The notes beneath the pieces were generated by a model. That model did not search any database and was not told where the DNA came from. It saw only the letters and a program-made list of their open reading frames with translations. From Ferrovibrio terrae_A (lineage in GTDB: Bacteria > Pseudomonadota > Alphaproteobacteria > Ferrovibrionales > Ferrovibrionaceae): a DNA stretch of 64,000 bases. The stretch covers positions 62,001-126,000 of the forward strand of contig NZ_CALSAN010000013.1 of assembly GCF_943372915.1 (NCBI RefSeq). The letters run 5' to 3'. Below are positions 33,180-41,932 of the stretch, in pieces. The position numbers and the translations under genes were made by a program. Positions within the stretch are counted from its first letter, which is position 1; the number at the start of each line of letters is the position of its first letter.

Positions 33180-34382
33180 TTAGGGGCGGCTGGCGCGGAA
33201 TTTAGCGGCTATGACAAAGCTCACCACCGCCAGAATTCCGCACCCCGACATGGTCCATAGCATCGGATACTGGCTCGGGTCATGGTCCTGGCCGTAGCCA
33301 ACCAGCACGGCGGCAATGGCGCCGGTGAGCATCTGCAAAGCACCGGACAGTCCGGCCGCCGCGCCGGCGGCGCGCGGATTGACCGAGATCGCCCCGGCGA
33401 TTCCGTTGGGCAGGGTCAGCCCATTCGACATCGCGACCACGGCCATCGGCAGGAAAATTCCCGGCAGACTGAGTGGCCCCAGCCAGCTTGACAGACCCAA
33501 CGCCAGAATCCCGATCAGCTGCGCAATCGCGCCGAACATGATCATGCGGTCGACGCCCAGACGCACGGCATAGCGCCCGGTGAGGAAATTTCCGGTCAGG
33601 TAGCCAATCGAGACGACGATGAACCACAGGCCATAAGCCGAGGCCGGCAGGCCCATCACCGTGACCACCACGAAAGGCGCACCGGCGATGAAGGCGAAAA
33701 ACACCCCTGAGGTGAAAGCCGTCTGCAGCACGTAGCCGCAGAAGGCCGGCGAACGCAGCAACTGGCCGTAGCCCTGCAGCAACGCCCGCACCCCCTCGCC
33801 CTGACCGCGCTCGGCCAGGGTTTCCGGCAGCGTGAGGATAACCCAGACATACACTGCCAGGCCCGCTACGCTGCAGAACACGAAGCTGGCGCGCCAGCCG
33901 AACAGGCCGTCGAGATAGCCGCCCAGAGCCGGCGACAGCATCGGCGCCAGTGACATTGCCATGGTGACATAGCCGATCATCGCCGCCGAGCGGTCACGGT
34001 CGTACAGATCGCGAATGATGGCGCGGCCGAGCACAAGGCCGGCACAGCCGCCCAGTGCCTGCAGCGCCCGCCCCAGCATCAGCCATGTGATTGTCGGCGC
34101 CAGCACGCAGGCAATGCTGCCGACACAGTAGATCGCCATGCCCCAGAGCAGCACCGGACGGCGGCCATAGCGATCGCTGATCGGGCCATAGATCAGCTGC
34201 GCAAAGCCCAGACCGACCAGATAGAAGGTGAGCGTCAGCTGCACCAGGCCGTAATCGACGTTGAAATGCTTCGCCAGCCCGGGCATCGACGGCATGAAGA
34301 TGTTGAGCGCCAGCGGCCCGAGCGCCGTGATAGCGACCAGGATGAAAACTGAAGGCAGGCGATGGGCCGGCGGAGGAGACAT
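33180..34382 (-). CDS. MFS drug/metabolite exporter, Bcr/CflA family
   Basis: A 400-residue, 12-helix major facilitator. Family signatures are NIFMPSMPGLAKHFNVD in helix 1, YGPISDRYGRRPVLLWG (MFS loop 2-3) and LGRALQALGGCAGLVLGRAI in helix 4. Bcr/CflA proteins are proton-coupled exporters of antibiotics or metabolites; the substrate here is unknown. The start MSPPPAHRLPSV was taken since it directly precedes helix 1. Divergent from the small protein gene at 34523. Confidence 0.87.
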   Translation of the reverse strand: MSPPPAHRLPSVFILVAITALGPLALNIFMPSMPGLAKHFNVDYGLVQLTLTFYLVGLGFAQLIYGPISDRYGRRPVLLWGMAIYCVGSIACVLAPTITWLMLGRALQALGGCAGLVLGRAIIRDLYDRDRSAAMIGYVTMAMSLAPMLSPALGGYLDGLFGWRASFVFCSVAGLAVYVWVILTLPETLAERGQGEGVRALLQGYGQLLRSPAFCGYVLQTAFTSGVFFAFIAGAPFVVVTVMGLPASAYGLWFIVVSIGYLTGNFLTGRYAVRLGVDRMIMFGAIAQLIGILALGLSSWLGPLSLPGIFLPMAVVAMSNGLTLPNGIAGAISVNPRAAGAAAGLSGALQMLTGAIAAVLVGYGQDHDPSQYPMLWTMSGCGILAVVSFVIAAKFRASRP

Positions 34383-34522
34383 GAAACCGCAGATATTTGG
34401 CGAAACAGCGAAGCGATGCTGGGAAAGGCACCATATAGCGCCAATCGTTGCGGCAACCAACCGGCCACCCGACCGTTATTCGCCGGATGTTATCCATGCG
34501 AATACACCCGGAGGATCACGGC

Positions 34523-34750
34523 ATGAAATCCAGCCCCCGCCTGACCGAGACCAAATCCGCCCAAAAGCGCAAGGAAGACGCCGACCTGGACCGCGCGCTG
34601 CGCGACAGTTTCCCCGCCAGCGATCCGATCTCGATCACCCAGCCGACCACGGAAATACCTCAGAAGGTCGATAAACGCCTGGCCAAGGCCGGCGACGAGA
34701 CCCGACGCAAGACCGCCGGCATCCGCAAACCGGCGCCGCAAAGGCATTAA
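34523..34750 (+). CDS. Small conserved protein with DSFPASDP motif
   Basis: A 75-residue, highly charged soluble protein. The core LDRALRDSFPASDPISITQP contains the DSFPASDP sequence found in many small alphaproteobacterial proteins of unknown function, often stress-associated in annotation. The N- and C-termini are Lys/Arg rich and probably disordered. Start chosen by GGAGG nine bases upstream of the ATG. Divergent from the MFS exporter gene; no partner is apparent. Confidence 0.75.
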   Translation: MKSSPRLTETKSAQKRKEDADLDRALRDSFPASDPISITQPTTEIPQKVDKRLAKAGDETRRKTAGIRKPAPQRH

Positions 34751-34901
34751 GCCATACCCAACAGCCTGGCACCTGAGACGGTGATCTATACAGGAGCGCT
34801 GCAAGGGCCGGGCGGGTGCTGGGCCGGCCACGCAATAGTCACTTCATTCCCTTGCCGCCGCGGTCCAAGCTGGACACCCCTCCAATCACCCCCGTTCCGT
34901 C

Positions 34902-35678
34902 ATGATGCTTCGCCCCCTTAAAGCTTGGATTCGCAACACCTCGCGTGCACTTGGTTATGACATCGTGCCATTGCGTGACATCAAGGACCGGGATTTCGCC
35001 ATTCACCTTGGCCAGTTGTTCCGCTTCCTGAAGATCGACTGCGTTTTCGATGTCGGCGCCAATGTCGGCCAGTATCGAGATTTCCTGCGCGATAGGGTCG
35101 GCTATACCGGCTTGATCGTGTCCTTCGAACCCGTCAGCCGCAATGTCGCCACCTTGCAGCAGCGCAGCACCCAGGATCCGCACTGGGAGATCGTCGGCCA
35201 TGCCCTTGGCAGCACCCGCAGCAATCTGCCAATCCATGTGATGAAATCCGACCAGTTCAGTTCTTTCCTGGCACCGGATAATTCCGGCGTACCGGAATTC
35301 AACGGCCTGAATGAAACCGCGCATATCGAAACCGTGGCCGTCTATCCGCTGGACGAGGTCTTTCCCGTATTGCAGCGCCGGCTGGGATTCCGCCGCCCCT
35401 ATCTCAAGCTCGACACCCAGGGTTTTGACCTGGAGGTTCTGCAGGGTGCGGCCGCGACATTGCCCGGCATCGTGGCGCTGCAGAGCGAAGCCTCGATCAT
35501 CAATATCTATGAAGGCATGCCGGGCTATATGGATACGATCCGCTTTCTCAATGCGCGCGGCTTTGATATTTCCGGTCTGTATCCGATCAGCCGTGATCCG
35601 GGCATGCGCCTGATCGAGTTCGATTGCGTGATGGTCAATCGCAGAGTCGCCGAAACGGCCTCTGCCGCCCGACACTGA
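34902..35678 (+). CDS. FkbM family methyltransferase
   Basis: A 258-residue SAM-dependent methyltransferase. The SAM-binding motif I is CVFDVGANVGQYRDFLR, followed by VSFEPVSRNVATLQQ (motif II acidic residue) and YLKLDTQGFDLEVLQGA, all diagnostic for FkbM proteins. FkbM enzymes in polysaccharide loci O-methylate sugars, and this gene lies at the edge of the exopolysaccharide locus, converging on a glycosyltransferase gene with 22 bp between stops. No promoter motif was recognised in the 151-bp gap upstream. Confidence 0.88.
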   Translation: MMLRPLKAWIRNTSRALGYDIVPLRDIKDRDFAIHLGQLFRFLKIDCVFDVGANVGQYRDFLRDRVGYTGLIVSFEPVSRNVATLQQRSTQDPHWEIVGHALGSTRSNLPIHVMKSDQFSSFLAPDNSGVPEFNGLNETAHIETVAVYPLDEVFPVLQRRLGFRRPYLKLDTQGFDLEVLQGAAATLPGIVALQSEASIINIYEGMPGYMDTIRFLNARGFDISGLYPISRDPGMRLIEFDCVMVNRRVAETASAARH

Positions 35679-35700
35679 ATCCACCAAGAACTATCCGCGA

Positions 35701-36885
35701 TCAGGCCTGCTGCGGCGATGCCGCGCCGCGATCGATCATCCGGATCAGCTCGGCCGTATCCTCGCCGGCAACGAAATCGCTGTCTGGCAGCGTCAGCAAC
35801 CGATTCCTGGTTTCGTCATATTCAGCCTGCGTCAATGTAAGAAAGAATTTGACCAGCTCTTCCTCATAGGGTGCGGCGAAATTCCAGCCAAGCTGTCGCT
35901 GCTCCACCATGCGACCGACTTCGAAGCCATCCGCCGCCAGACAGGGGATGCCGAAATAGCCGGCCTCGTAGAACCGGCATGGCAGCAACCAGCGCGAGTT
36001 ATGCGTGCTGTGCTCAAGATCGATGGCCCAGGCAAAATCAAGATCAGTGTAGATATCGGCCAGATCGCGCGGATTCACGTAGTCGCCTTCATAGACCAGG
36101 TTATCCAGGCGGGTCAGCGCGTCGGAAAAGCTTTTCGGATCGACTGTTGTGAGGATGCCGCGGAATTTGAAGAGCACCAGGCCCTGCAGCCGCTCTGCCA
36201 GCCGGATGATGAGATCCAGCGTCGCCTGGCCGCGGATCAAGCCACAATAGCCGACCACCCAGCGGTACGGATGGTGCCGCCCGTCGCCACGACCCAGTTC
36301 ACGCGACGCGCCGGCAACGGCGGCGAAGTTTTCCGGCAGCTTGTTTTCCAGCAGAAACCAGGCGTCGTGATAGCCCTGCACTGGCTGGAAGTAATGCCGC
36401 AGGAAGCCAGGGGAAGACACGACCAGCAGGTCTGTCTGGCGCAGCGCCAGGCGTTCGATCCATCGCAGCAGGCGGGCCTGCCAGCCAGTGCCGACAAAGG
36501 CCGGCTGGATGTCCAGCACCTCATAGACAATCCGTGCGGATTTGCGCCCGATCAGCCGTGCCAGCAAAGCCAACAGCAACTGATCGATGTTGCGAGCATA
36601 GAAAAAAGCGGCCCGCTTCAGGCCGGCACGTTTGGCAAAGACCCGCGGGATCGCCGCCAGCAGGGCTGCCAGGCGATGGCCGTAGCGTCGATCCTGCGTA
36701 TGCCCGAGCGGGGTATAAGGCCAGGATGGCTCAAAATCGCGATTGTAGTTGTTGCGCCGGAAGCCGAACACCAGCAGCTGATAGCCGTGCGCCAGAAATG
36801 TCTCGGCACGCTTGATCGTGCTGACATCGCTGATGTCGGGCGCAAAGAACACCGCCATGGGCTTCTGCTTGGCCGGATTGTGCAT
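35701..36885 (-). CDS. Glycosyltransferase, GT4-like
   Basis: A GT-B fold protein of 394 residues from MHNPAKQKPM. Visible are the N-terminal Rossmann start (MAVFFAPDISDVSTIKRAETF), RIVYEVLDIQPAFVGTGW, a linker RWVVGYCGLIRGQATLDL that begins the C-terminal domain, and the nucleotide-sugar region CRFYEAGYFGIPCLA. The ATG at 36885 has GGAG close upstream; an ATG 15 codons earlier (36930) lacks a site. Donor and acceptor sugars cannot be predicted. Divergent from the next glycosyltransferase gene, sharing a 250-bp promoter region with two copies of the repeated motif. Confidence 0.8.
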   Translation of the reverse strand: MHNPAKQKPMAVFFAPDISDVSTIKRAETFLAHGYQLLVFGFRRNNYNRDFEPSWPYTPLGHTQDRRYGHRLAALLAAIPRVFAKRAGLKRAAFFYARNIDQLLLALLARLIGRKSARIVYEVLDIQPAFVGTGWQARLLRWIERLALRQTDLLVVSSPGFLRHYFQPVQGYHDAWFLLENKLPENFAAVAGASRELGRGDGRHHPYRWVVGYCGLIRGQATLDLIIRLAERLQGLVLFKFRGILTTVDPKSFSDALTRLDNLVYEGDYVNPRDLADIYTDLDFAWAIDLEHSTHNSRWLLPCRFYEAGYFGIPCLAADGFEVGRMVEQRQLGWNFAAPYEEELVKFFLTLTQAEYDETRNRLLTLPDSDFVAGEDTAELIRMIDRGAASPQQA

Positions 36886-36939
36886 GCCGCTCCGCGTGGT
36901 GAAACAAGGCGAAATCGTGACGCCAGACATGCCGCAAAT

Positions 36940-36960
36940 GCTAAAGCGTCACGCTTCAGC
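36940..36960. promoter_or_regulatory. Imperfect 21-bp palindrome in the divergent glycosyltransferase promoter
   Basis: GCTAAAGCGT, a central C, then ACGCTTCAGC: 9 of 10 arm positions are complementary. It lies between the repeated motif at 36966 and the leftward glycosyltransferase gene, where a repressor site would be placed. Confidence 0.35.
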
Positions 36961-36965
36961 CTGGT

Positions 36966-36979
36966 GTGATCAATCTGTG
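36966..36979 (+). promoter_or_regulatory. EPS motif copy 1 (GTGATCAATCTGTG)
   Basis: One of three near-identical 14-mers of consensus GTGATCAANCTGTG. This copy is 81 bp upstream of the leftward glycosyltransferase start; read in the sense of that gene it is CACAGATTGATCAC, the same orientation as the other copies relative to their genes. Candidate operator of the exopolysaccharide locus. Confidence 0.6.
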
Positions 36980-37051
36980 CTGCACACCCATACGGAAATC
37001 ATGCAAAAAGCCTTTTAAATTGCGGCTTTGCCGACATCTTGCAGCGCGAAA

Positions 37052-37075
37052 GGTCGGTCACAGGTTGATCACTGG
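37052..37075 (-). promoter_or_regulatory. EPS motif copy 2 (GTGATCAACCTGTG, extended)
   Basis: The 14-mer occupies 37059-37072 on the minus strand. It is extended by CCA before and, after a 3-base gap, GACC, an extension shared with the copy at 56893-56916. It lies 65 bp upstream of the rightward glycosyltransferase start, in the same orientation relative to the gene as the other copies. Confidence 0.62.
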
Positions 37076-37136
37076 AGATCGGAGCTGCGGTCAGCTTCCA
37101 TGACGCGGCCATGCAGCTTCGATTCAGGGTTCAACT

Positions 37137-38318
37137 GTGAACGCGATTCCCCGCCCTTACGCTCCGGCCGCTCAGCCCCATGCTCTGCATTCCGTGGAGT
37201 ATCCCAAACGATTTGAGCGCGTCGCCATCAGCAGCGTCTTCGGTGATCCGATGGATCGGCGCACCTGGTCGGCTGCGCCTTACAATGTCGCGATCTGTCT
37301 GCAGAAACTCGGCATTGCCGTGGAAGGTATTCATTCCGGTGGCACGCGCGGCGAGCGCAGCCTGCTGGCATTGCATTACATGATGACCGGCTATGGCCGC
37401 CCCCATAGCAGCGAAGCCGTCCTGCGCCTGGCGCCGGCGCGGCGGCGTGCGGCCGAACGGCTGGCTGAGACAGCCCGTCGGCGGCGTATCCGGCATATCC
37501 TGCATACCGGTACCCTGGATCTGCCGCCCGTCGACAGCGATGACGGGGTGAAGCACTATCTCTATTGCGATCACAGCTGGGCACTGTCGCTGCCGCATCG
37601 CACCGACCTCTCCGATTACAGCCGGCGAGCCATCCAGAACTTCGAAGACACCGAACGTGCCGCGCTGGAAAGCGTCGAGCATGTTTTCACCTTCGGTGCT
37701 TATGTCCGCGACCATCTGATCGGTCACTACGGCCTGCCACCGGAAAAGGTTACCGCCGTCGGTTCCGGCATGGGACAGATCGAACCCTATGACCAGCCCA
37801 AGGATTATGGCCGCCCGCACCTGCTGTTCGTTGCCAAGCACCTGTTTGCGCCCAAAGGCGGCAACCTGCTGGTGGAAGCCTTTCGTATCGCCCGGCGTGA
37901 GCGACCGGACCTGTTGCTGAATATCGTCGGCGATGGCCGCAGCGCCAGTCATGTCCCTGCGCAGCCCGGCATTCATTTTCATGCCCACCTGCCCTGGCGC
38001 GAGTTGCAGCGGTTGTATCGCATTTCCAGCCTGCTGACCCAGCCGATGCTGAACGATCCCTGGGGTCAGGTTTATCTGGAAGCCCTGCTGTCGCGCACGC
38101 CGGTGATCGGGCTGCGCCGCAACGGCTTGCCCGAGATCATCGAACATGGCCGGCATGGCTTTCTGGTCGACGAGGCTGATCCCCAGGCGCTGGCCGCCAC
38201 GATCCTGGCCGCACTTTCCGATCCGCAGCGCCTGGCGGAGATGGGCTGGAGCGGCCAGCAGCATGTGCTGCAATCCTATTCCTGGGATGCGGTCGCCAAC
38301 CGCATCGCCTTCGGCTGA
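37137..38318 (+). CDS. Glycosyltransferase family 4 (GTG start)
   Basis: A 393-residue GT-B glycosyltransferase. The C-terminal donor-binding domain is clear: HLLFVAKHLFAPKGGNLLVEA, LNIVGDG, and the E-x7-E region YLEALLSRTPVIGLRRNGLPE, followed by GRHGFLVDEADPQALA. The start codon is GTG after an AGGG-like site; an ATG is not available before the conserved YPKRFERVAISSVFGDP. It is the first of four rightward genes (GT, gmd, fcl, flippase) and is likely to add a fucose or related residue to the repeat unit, which is inference. Confidence 0.87.
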   Translation: MNAIPRPYAPAAQPHALHSVEYPKRFERVAISSVFGDPMDRRTWSAAPYNVAICLQKLGIAVEGIHSGGTRGERSLLALHYMMTGYGRPHSSEAVLRLAPARRRAAERLAETARRRRIRHILHTGTLDLPPVDSDDGVKHYLYCDHSWALSLPHRTDLSDYSRRAIQNFEDTERAALESVEHVFTFGAYVRDHLIGHYGLPPEKVTAVGSGMGQIEPYDQPKDYGRPHLLFVAKHLFAPKGGNLLVEAFRIARRERPDLLLNIVGDGRSASHVPAQPGIHFHAHLPWRELQRLYRISSLLTQPMLNDPWGQVYLEALLSRTPVIGLRRNGLPEIIEHGRHGFLVDEADPQALAATILAALSDPQRLAEMGWSGQQHVLQSYSWDAVANRIAFG

Positions 38319-38365
38319 CAAGATTTCGCCTCCCTCCCCTGACTAAGAAAAAAAGGACTTAACCC

Positions 38366-39442
38366 ATGGCCAACAAGACAGCCTTGATTACCGGCGCCAC
38401 CGGGCAGGACGGTGCCTACCTTTCCGAGCTTCTGCTCGCCAAAGGCTACACCGTGCATGGCATCAAACGGCGTTCATCGTCGATCAATACCCGCCGTGTC
38501 GACCACCTCTATCGTGACCGGCATGAGGAGGACGTGCGTTTCTTCCTGCATTACGGTGACATGACCGACTCATCCAACCTGATCCGCCTGATCCAGGAAA
38601 CCCAGCCGGACGAGATTTACAACCTGGCCGCCCAGAGCCACGTGCAGGTCAGCTTCGAGACGCCGGAATACACCGCCAATACCGATGCGCTGGGCACACT
38701 GCGTCTGCTGGAAGCGATCCGCATCCTGAAAATGGAAGAGAAGGTGCGCTTCTACCAGGCTTCGACCTCGGAACTGTTCGGCAAGGTACAGGAAATTCCG
38801 CAACGCGAGACCACGCCTTTCTATCCGCGCAGCCCCTATGCGGTTGCAAAGCTCTACGCCTACTGGATCACGGTGAACTATCGCGAGGCTTACAACATGC
38901 ATGCCTCGAACGGCATCCTGTTCAACCACGAAAGTCCGATCCGCGGTGAAACCTTCGTCACCCGCAAAATTGCACGCGCCGTCGCTGCCATCGAGCATGG
39001 CCTGCAGAACCGGCTGTATCTGGGCAATATCGACGCCAAGCGCGACTGGGGCCATGCCCGCGACTATGTCGAAGGCATGTGGATGATCCTGCAACAGGAC
39101 AAGCCCGAGGATTACGTGCTGGCCACCGGCGAGGTGCACAGCGTGCGCGAATTCGTCGAACTGGCCTTCCGCCGCATCGACCGCCATATCCAGTGGGATG
39201 GCAAGGGAATCGACGAGAAGGGCTATTGCGGCAAGACCGGCGATATCCTGGTGGCCATCGATGCGGAGTATTATCGCCCCACCGAGGTCGACTTCCTGCA
39301 TGGCAACCCGGACAAAGCCTGGCGCAATATCGGTTGGCAGCACAAAACGAGCTTCGAGCAGCTGGTGACCGAGATGGTGGACTCTGACCGCGCCGCACTG
39401 AAGCAGAATCATGATGGCGCAGGAGTGCTGACCCATGCCTGA
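38366..39442 (+). CDS. gmd: GDP-mannose 4,6-dehydratase
   Basis: A 358-residue short-chain dehydrogenase/reductase that converts GDP-mannose to GDP-4-keto-6-deoxymannose. NADP-binding ITGATGQDGAYLSELLL, the family block GIKRRSSSINTRRVDHLY, the catalytic YAVAK within PRSPYAVAKLYAYW, and NHESPIRGETFVTRKI are all present. Length is typical. The stop overlaps fcl by 8 bp; AAGGA precedes the ATG. Supplies the precursor for GDP-fucose in the exopolysaccharide pathway. Confidence 0.97.
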   Translation: MANKTALITGATGQDGAYLSELLLAKGYTVHGIKRRSSSINTRRVDHLYRDRHEEDVRFFLHYGDMTDSSNLIRLIQETQPDEIYNLAAQSHVQVSFETPEYTANTDALGTLRLLEAIRILKMEEKVRFYQASTSELFGKVQEIPQRETTPFYPRSPYAVAKLYAYWITVNYREAYNMHASNGILFNHESPIRGETFVTRKIARAVAAIEHGLQNRLYLGNIDAKRDWGHARDYVEGMWMILQQDKPEDYVLATGEVHSVREFVELAFRRIDRHIQWDGKGIDEKGYCGKTGDILVAIDAEYYRPTEVDFLHGNPDKAWRNIGWQHKTSFEQLVTEMVDSDRAALKQNHDGAGVLTHA

Positions 39443-40403
39443 TATCACGCCCTACCCGCTGGCCGGCAAGCGCATCTGGGTGGCAGGTCATCGCGGCCTG
39501 GTCGGTGCAGCGCTGGTGCAGCGCCTGCAGTACGAGGACTGCACGATCCTCACCGTACCGCGCCAGCAACTTGATCTGCGCCAGCCAGACCAGGTCAGCC
39601 TGTGGCTGCGCGAAACCAAGCCGCAGGCCGTGATCGTGGCTGCCGCCAAGGTCGGCGGCATCCATGCCAATGACTCGCGACCGGCGGAATTCCTCTACGA
39701 CAACCTGATGATCGAGGCGAATATCATTGAGGCGGCGCGCCAGAGCCGGGTCGAAAAACTGGTCTTTCTCGGCTCGTCCTGCATCTATCCGCGGCTGGCG
39801 CCGCAGCCGATTCCGGAATCGGCCTTGCTGACCGGACCGCTGGAGCCGACCAACGAATGGTATGCCATCGCCAAGATCGCCGGCATCAAGCTCTGCCAGG
39901 CTTATCGCCGCCAGTATGATTGCGACTTCATCTCGGTGATGCCGACCAACCTGTATGGACCAGGCGATAATTTCGACACCCTGCAAGGCCATGTCATTCC
40001 GGCGCTGATGGCGAAGATTCACCATGCCAGGGAGGCTGGCGCCGAAACCGTGGAAGTGTGGGGCAGTGGTCGGGCTTTGCGCGAATTCCTCTATGTCGAG
40101 GATGCCGCCGACGGCATCGTACATATCCTGAAACATTACTCCGATGCCGAGCATATCAATCTGGGAACGTCGGAGGAAATCTCCATCGGTGACCTCGCCG
40201 GGCTGATGGCACGAGTGATCGGCTATCGCGGCCGACTGGTCTTCGATCCCAGTAAACCCGATGGCACGCCCCGCAAGGTGGTGGACACCACGCATCTGAA
40301 GAGCCTGGGCTGGCGGGCACATACCCCGTTGCAGCAGGGCCTGGAACAGACCTATCGCTGGTATGTGAACCACCACCTCGCCGATCGGCGGGCGATCGCT
40401 TGA
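39435..40403 (+). CDS. fcl: GDP-L-fucose synthase
   Basis: A 322-residue epimerase/reductase converting GDP-4-keto-6-deoxymannose to GDP-L-fucose. NADP motif VAGHRGLVGAALVQRL, KVGGIHANDSRPAEFLYDN, FLGSSCIYPRLAPQPIPESA and catalytic Y...K in NEWYAIAKIAGIKLCQ are diagnostic. It overlaps gmd upstream and shares a TTGA overlap with the flippase start downstream, so the three are translationally coupled. Confidence 0.96.
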   Translation: MPDITPYPLAGKRIWVAGHRGLVGAALVQRLQYEDCTILTVPRQQLDLRQPDQVSLWLRETKPQAVIVAAAKVGGIHANDSRPAEFLYDNLMIEANIIEAARQSRVEKLVFLGSSCIYPRLAPQPIPESALLTGPLEPTNEWYAIAKIAGIKLCQAYRRQYDCDFISVMPTNLYGPGDNFDTLQGHVIPALMAKIHHAREAGAETVEVWGSGRALREFLYVEDAADGIVHILKHYSDAEHINLGTSEEISIGDLAGLMARVIGYRGRLVFDPSKPDGTPRKVVDTTHLKSLGWRAHTPLQQGLEQTYRWYVNHHLADRRAIA

Positions 40404-41932
40404 GTAAAACCACTTACGATCCGCTGGCGACCGAGCATCTCCAGTCGGATCTGATCCGGCGCAGCCTGCGTGGCGGCCTGATTGCCTTTGGCAGTCAGGC
40501 CGTCCGCTTTCTGGTGCAGTTCGGCGGCACCATCGTGCTCGCGCGGCTGCTCACCCCGCAGGCCTTCGGCCTGGTGGCGATGATTGCCGCCCTGGCAGTG
40601 CTGCTCGACCTGATCAAGGAACTGGGCCTGTCGGCCGCCACGATCCAGCGTCCGGTCATCAGCCAGCAGCAGGTCTCAACCCTGTTCTGGATCAATGTCG
40701 CCTTCGGCGGCCTGCTGGCTGTCATCCTGCTGATTGCCGCACCGGTCATCGCACGGTTCTATGGCGAACCCGAGCTGGTACCCATCACACAATGGCTGGC
40801 TGCCGGGTTCGTGCTGAGCGGCTTTACCATCCAGCACTGGGCGCTGCTGCGCCGGCAGATGCGTTTTGCCGCAATTGCCATGATCGAAACCGGGGCGGAA
40901 CTGGCGGCGATGGCGCTGGCCGTCGGCTTTGCCCTCAATGGTGCGGGCTACTGGGCGCTGGTGATCCAGCGCGTTGCCAGCCCGGCCCTCACCCTGGTTG
41001 CCACATGGGTGCTGTGCCCCTGGCGCCCCGGCCTGCCCTCGCGCCATGCCGGCATCCGCGACATGCTGGGCTTTGGCGGATCGGTCACCGGTTTCAACCT
41101 GCTGGCCGCCGCCGCGCGCAGCCTCGACCAGGTGCTGATCGGCTGGCTCTGGGGTCCGGTGACGCTCGGTTTCTACGAGCGCGCGGCCAAACTGGTGCTG
41201 GTGCCGGTGAACAACCTCAACGCCCCGCTCTATGCCGTGGCGATGCCGGCGCTGAGCCGCCTGCATGACCAGCCCGCGCGCTATCGCCGAGCCTTCCTGC
41301 TGATCTACGAGAAATTCGCCATGGTGACGATGCCGCCGGCCGCGCTTGCGGCGGTCACCGCTGACTGGGTGGTGGGGCTGCTGTTCGGTGCGCAGTGGCA
41401 GGCGGCGACGCCCTATGTCGCCTGTTTCGCCGTCGCTGCGATGACGCTGCCCAGCATGCTGGCGGTCGGCCTGCTGTATCAAAGCCAGAATCGTCCCGCC
41501 GATCTGCTGCGCGCTGCCCTGCTGGATGCCGGCATGATCACTGCAGCAGTCCTGACCGGACTGTCCTTCGGCCCGGTCGGCATCGCGATCGCCTATGCCG
41601 CCAGCGGACTCATGCTCCGCCTGCCCCTCGCCATCTGGCTCGGTGGACGCCATGGCCCCGTCGGCAGCCGCGACCTGGCCCTGGCCATCCTGCCATCTTT
41701 AGGCGCGGCGGCGGTGATTGCCGGCAGCATAGCGCTGTTGCGGCAATCCGGCCTGCTGACAGCTGCAACACCGCTTGGTGGTCTGGCCCTCAGTGGCGTT
41801 ATCGCTGCTGTCCTGGTCTTTGCGGTCTTCCTGATCGTACCACGCAGCCGGCGTGCGTTGGGTGTCCTGCGTCGCCTGCCGCAGCTTCTGCGGCAGGGCA
41901 CGGCACCCTCGACCGTGCTGCGGAAGGTTTAG
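40400..41932 (+). CDS. Wzx-type lipopolysaccharide/exopolysaccharide flippase (TTG start)
   Basis: A 510-residue polytopic membrane protein of the MVF/polysaccharide transporter superfamily with about 12-14 helices; FGSQAVRFLVQFGGTIVLARLL and PQAFGLVAMIAALAVLLDL near the N-terminus and DQVLIGWLWGPVTLGFYERA in the middle match WzxC/colanic-type translocases. It flips undecaprenyl-linked repeat units to the periplasm. The start is TTG within the fcl stop (TTGA). Its stop overlaps that of the convergent beta-helix gene by 4 bp. Confidence 0.88.
   Translation: MSKTTYDPLATEHLQSDLIRRSLRGGLIAFGSQAVRFLVQFGGTIVLARLLTPQAFGLVAMIAALAVLLDLIKELGLSAATIQRPVISQQQVSTLFWINVAFGGLLAVILLIAAPVIARFYGEPELVPITQWLAAGFVLSGFTIQHWALLRRQMRFAAIAMIETGAELAAMALAVGFALNGAGYWALVIQRVASPALTLVATWVLCPWRPGLPSRHAGIRDMLGFGGSVTGFNLLAAAARSLDQVLIGWLWGPVTLGFYERAAKLVLVPVNNLNAPLYAVAMPALSRLHDQPARYRRAFLLIYEKFAMVTMPPAALAAVTADWVVGLLFGAQWQAATPYVACFAVAAMTLPSMLAVGLLYQSQNRPADLLRAALLDAGMITAAVLTGLSFGPVGIAIAYAASGLMLRLPLAIWLGGRHGPVGSRDLALAILPSLGAAAVIAGSIALLRQSGLLTAATPLGGLALSGVIAAVLVFAVFLIVPRSRRALGVLRRLPQLLRQGTAPSTVLRKV

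Noticed and set aside
34780..34793. GTGATCTATACAGG upstream of the FkbM gene as another EPS motif
   Set aside because: Only the first six bases and a few others match, and its orientation relative to the gene is opposite to that of the supported copies.
36966..36987. Catabolite-activator type site TGTGA-N6-TCACA
   Set aside because: TGTGA is present, but the inverted half is not; the conserved second block is CTGTG, the wrong orientation for this family.
37059..37072. TTGATC inside the EPS motif as an FNR/FixK box or a -35 element
   Set aside because: The FNR/FixK site needs TTGAT-N4-ATCAA, and no copy has the second half. No consistent -10 element lies 16-18 bases further in any of the three copies, and conservation extends well beyond six bases.
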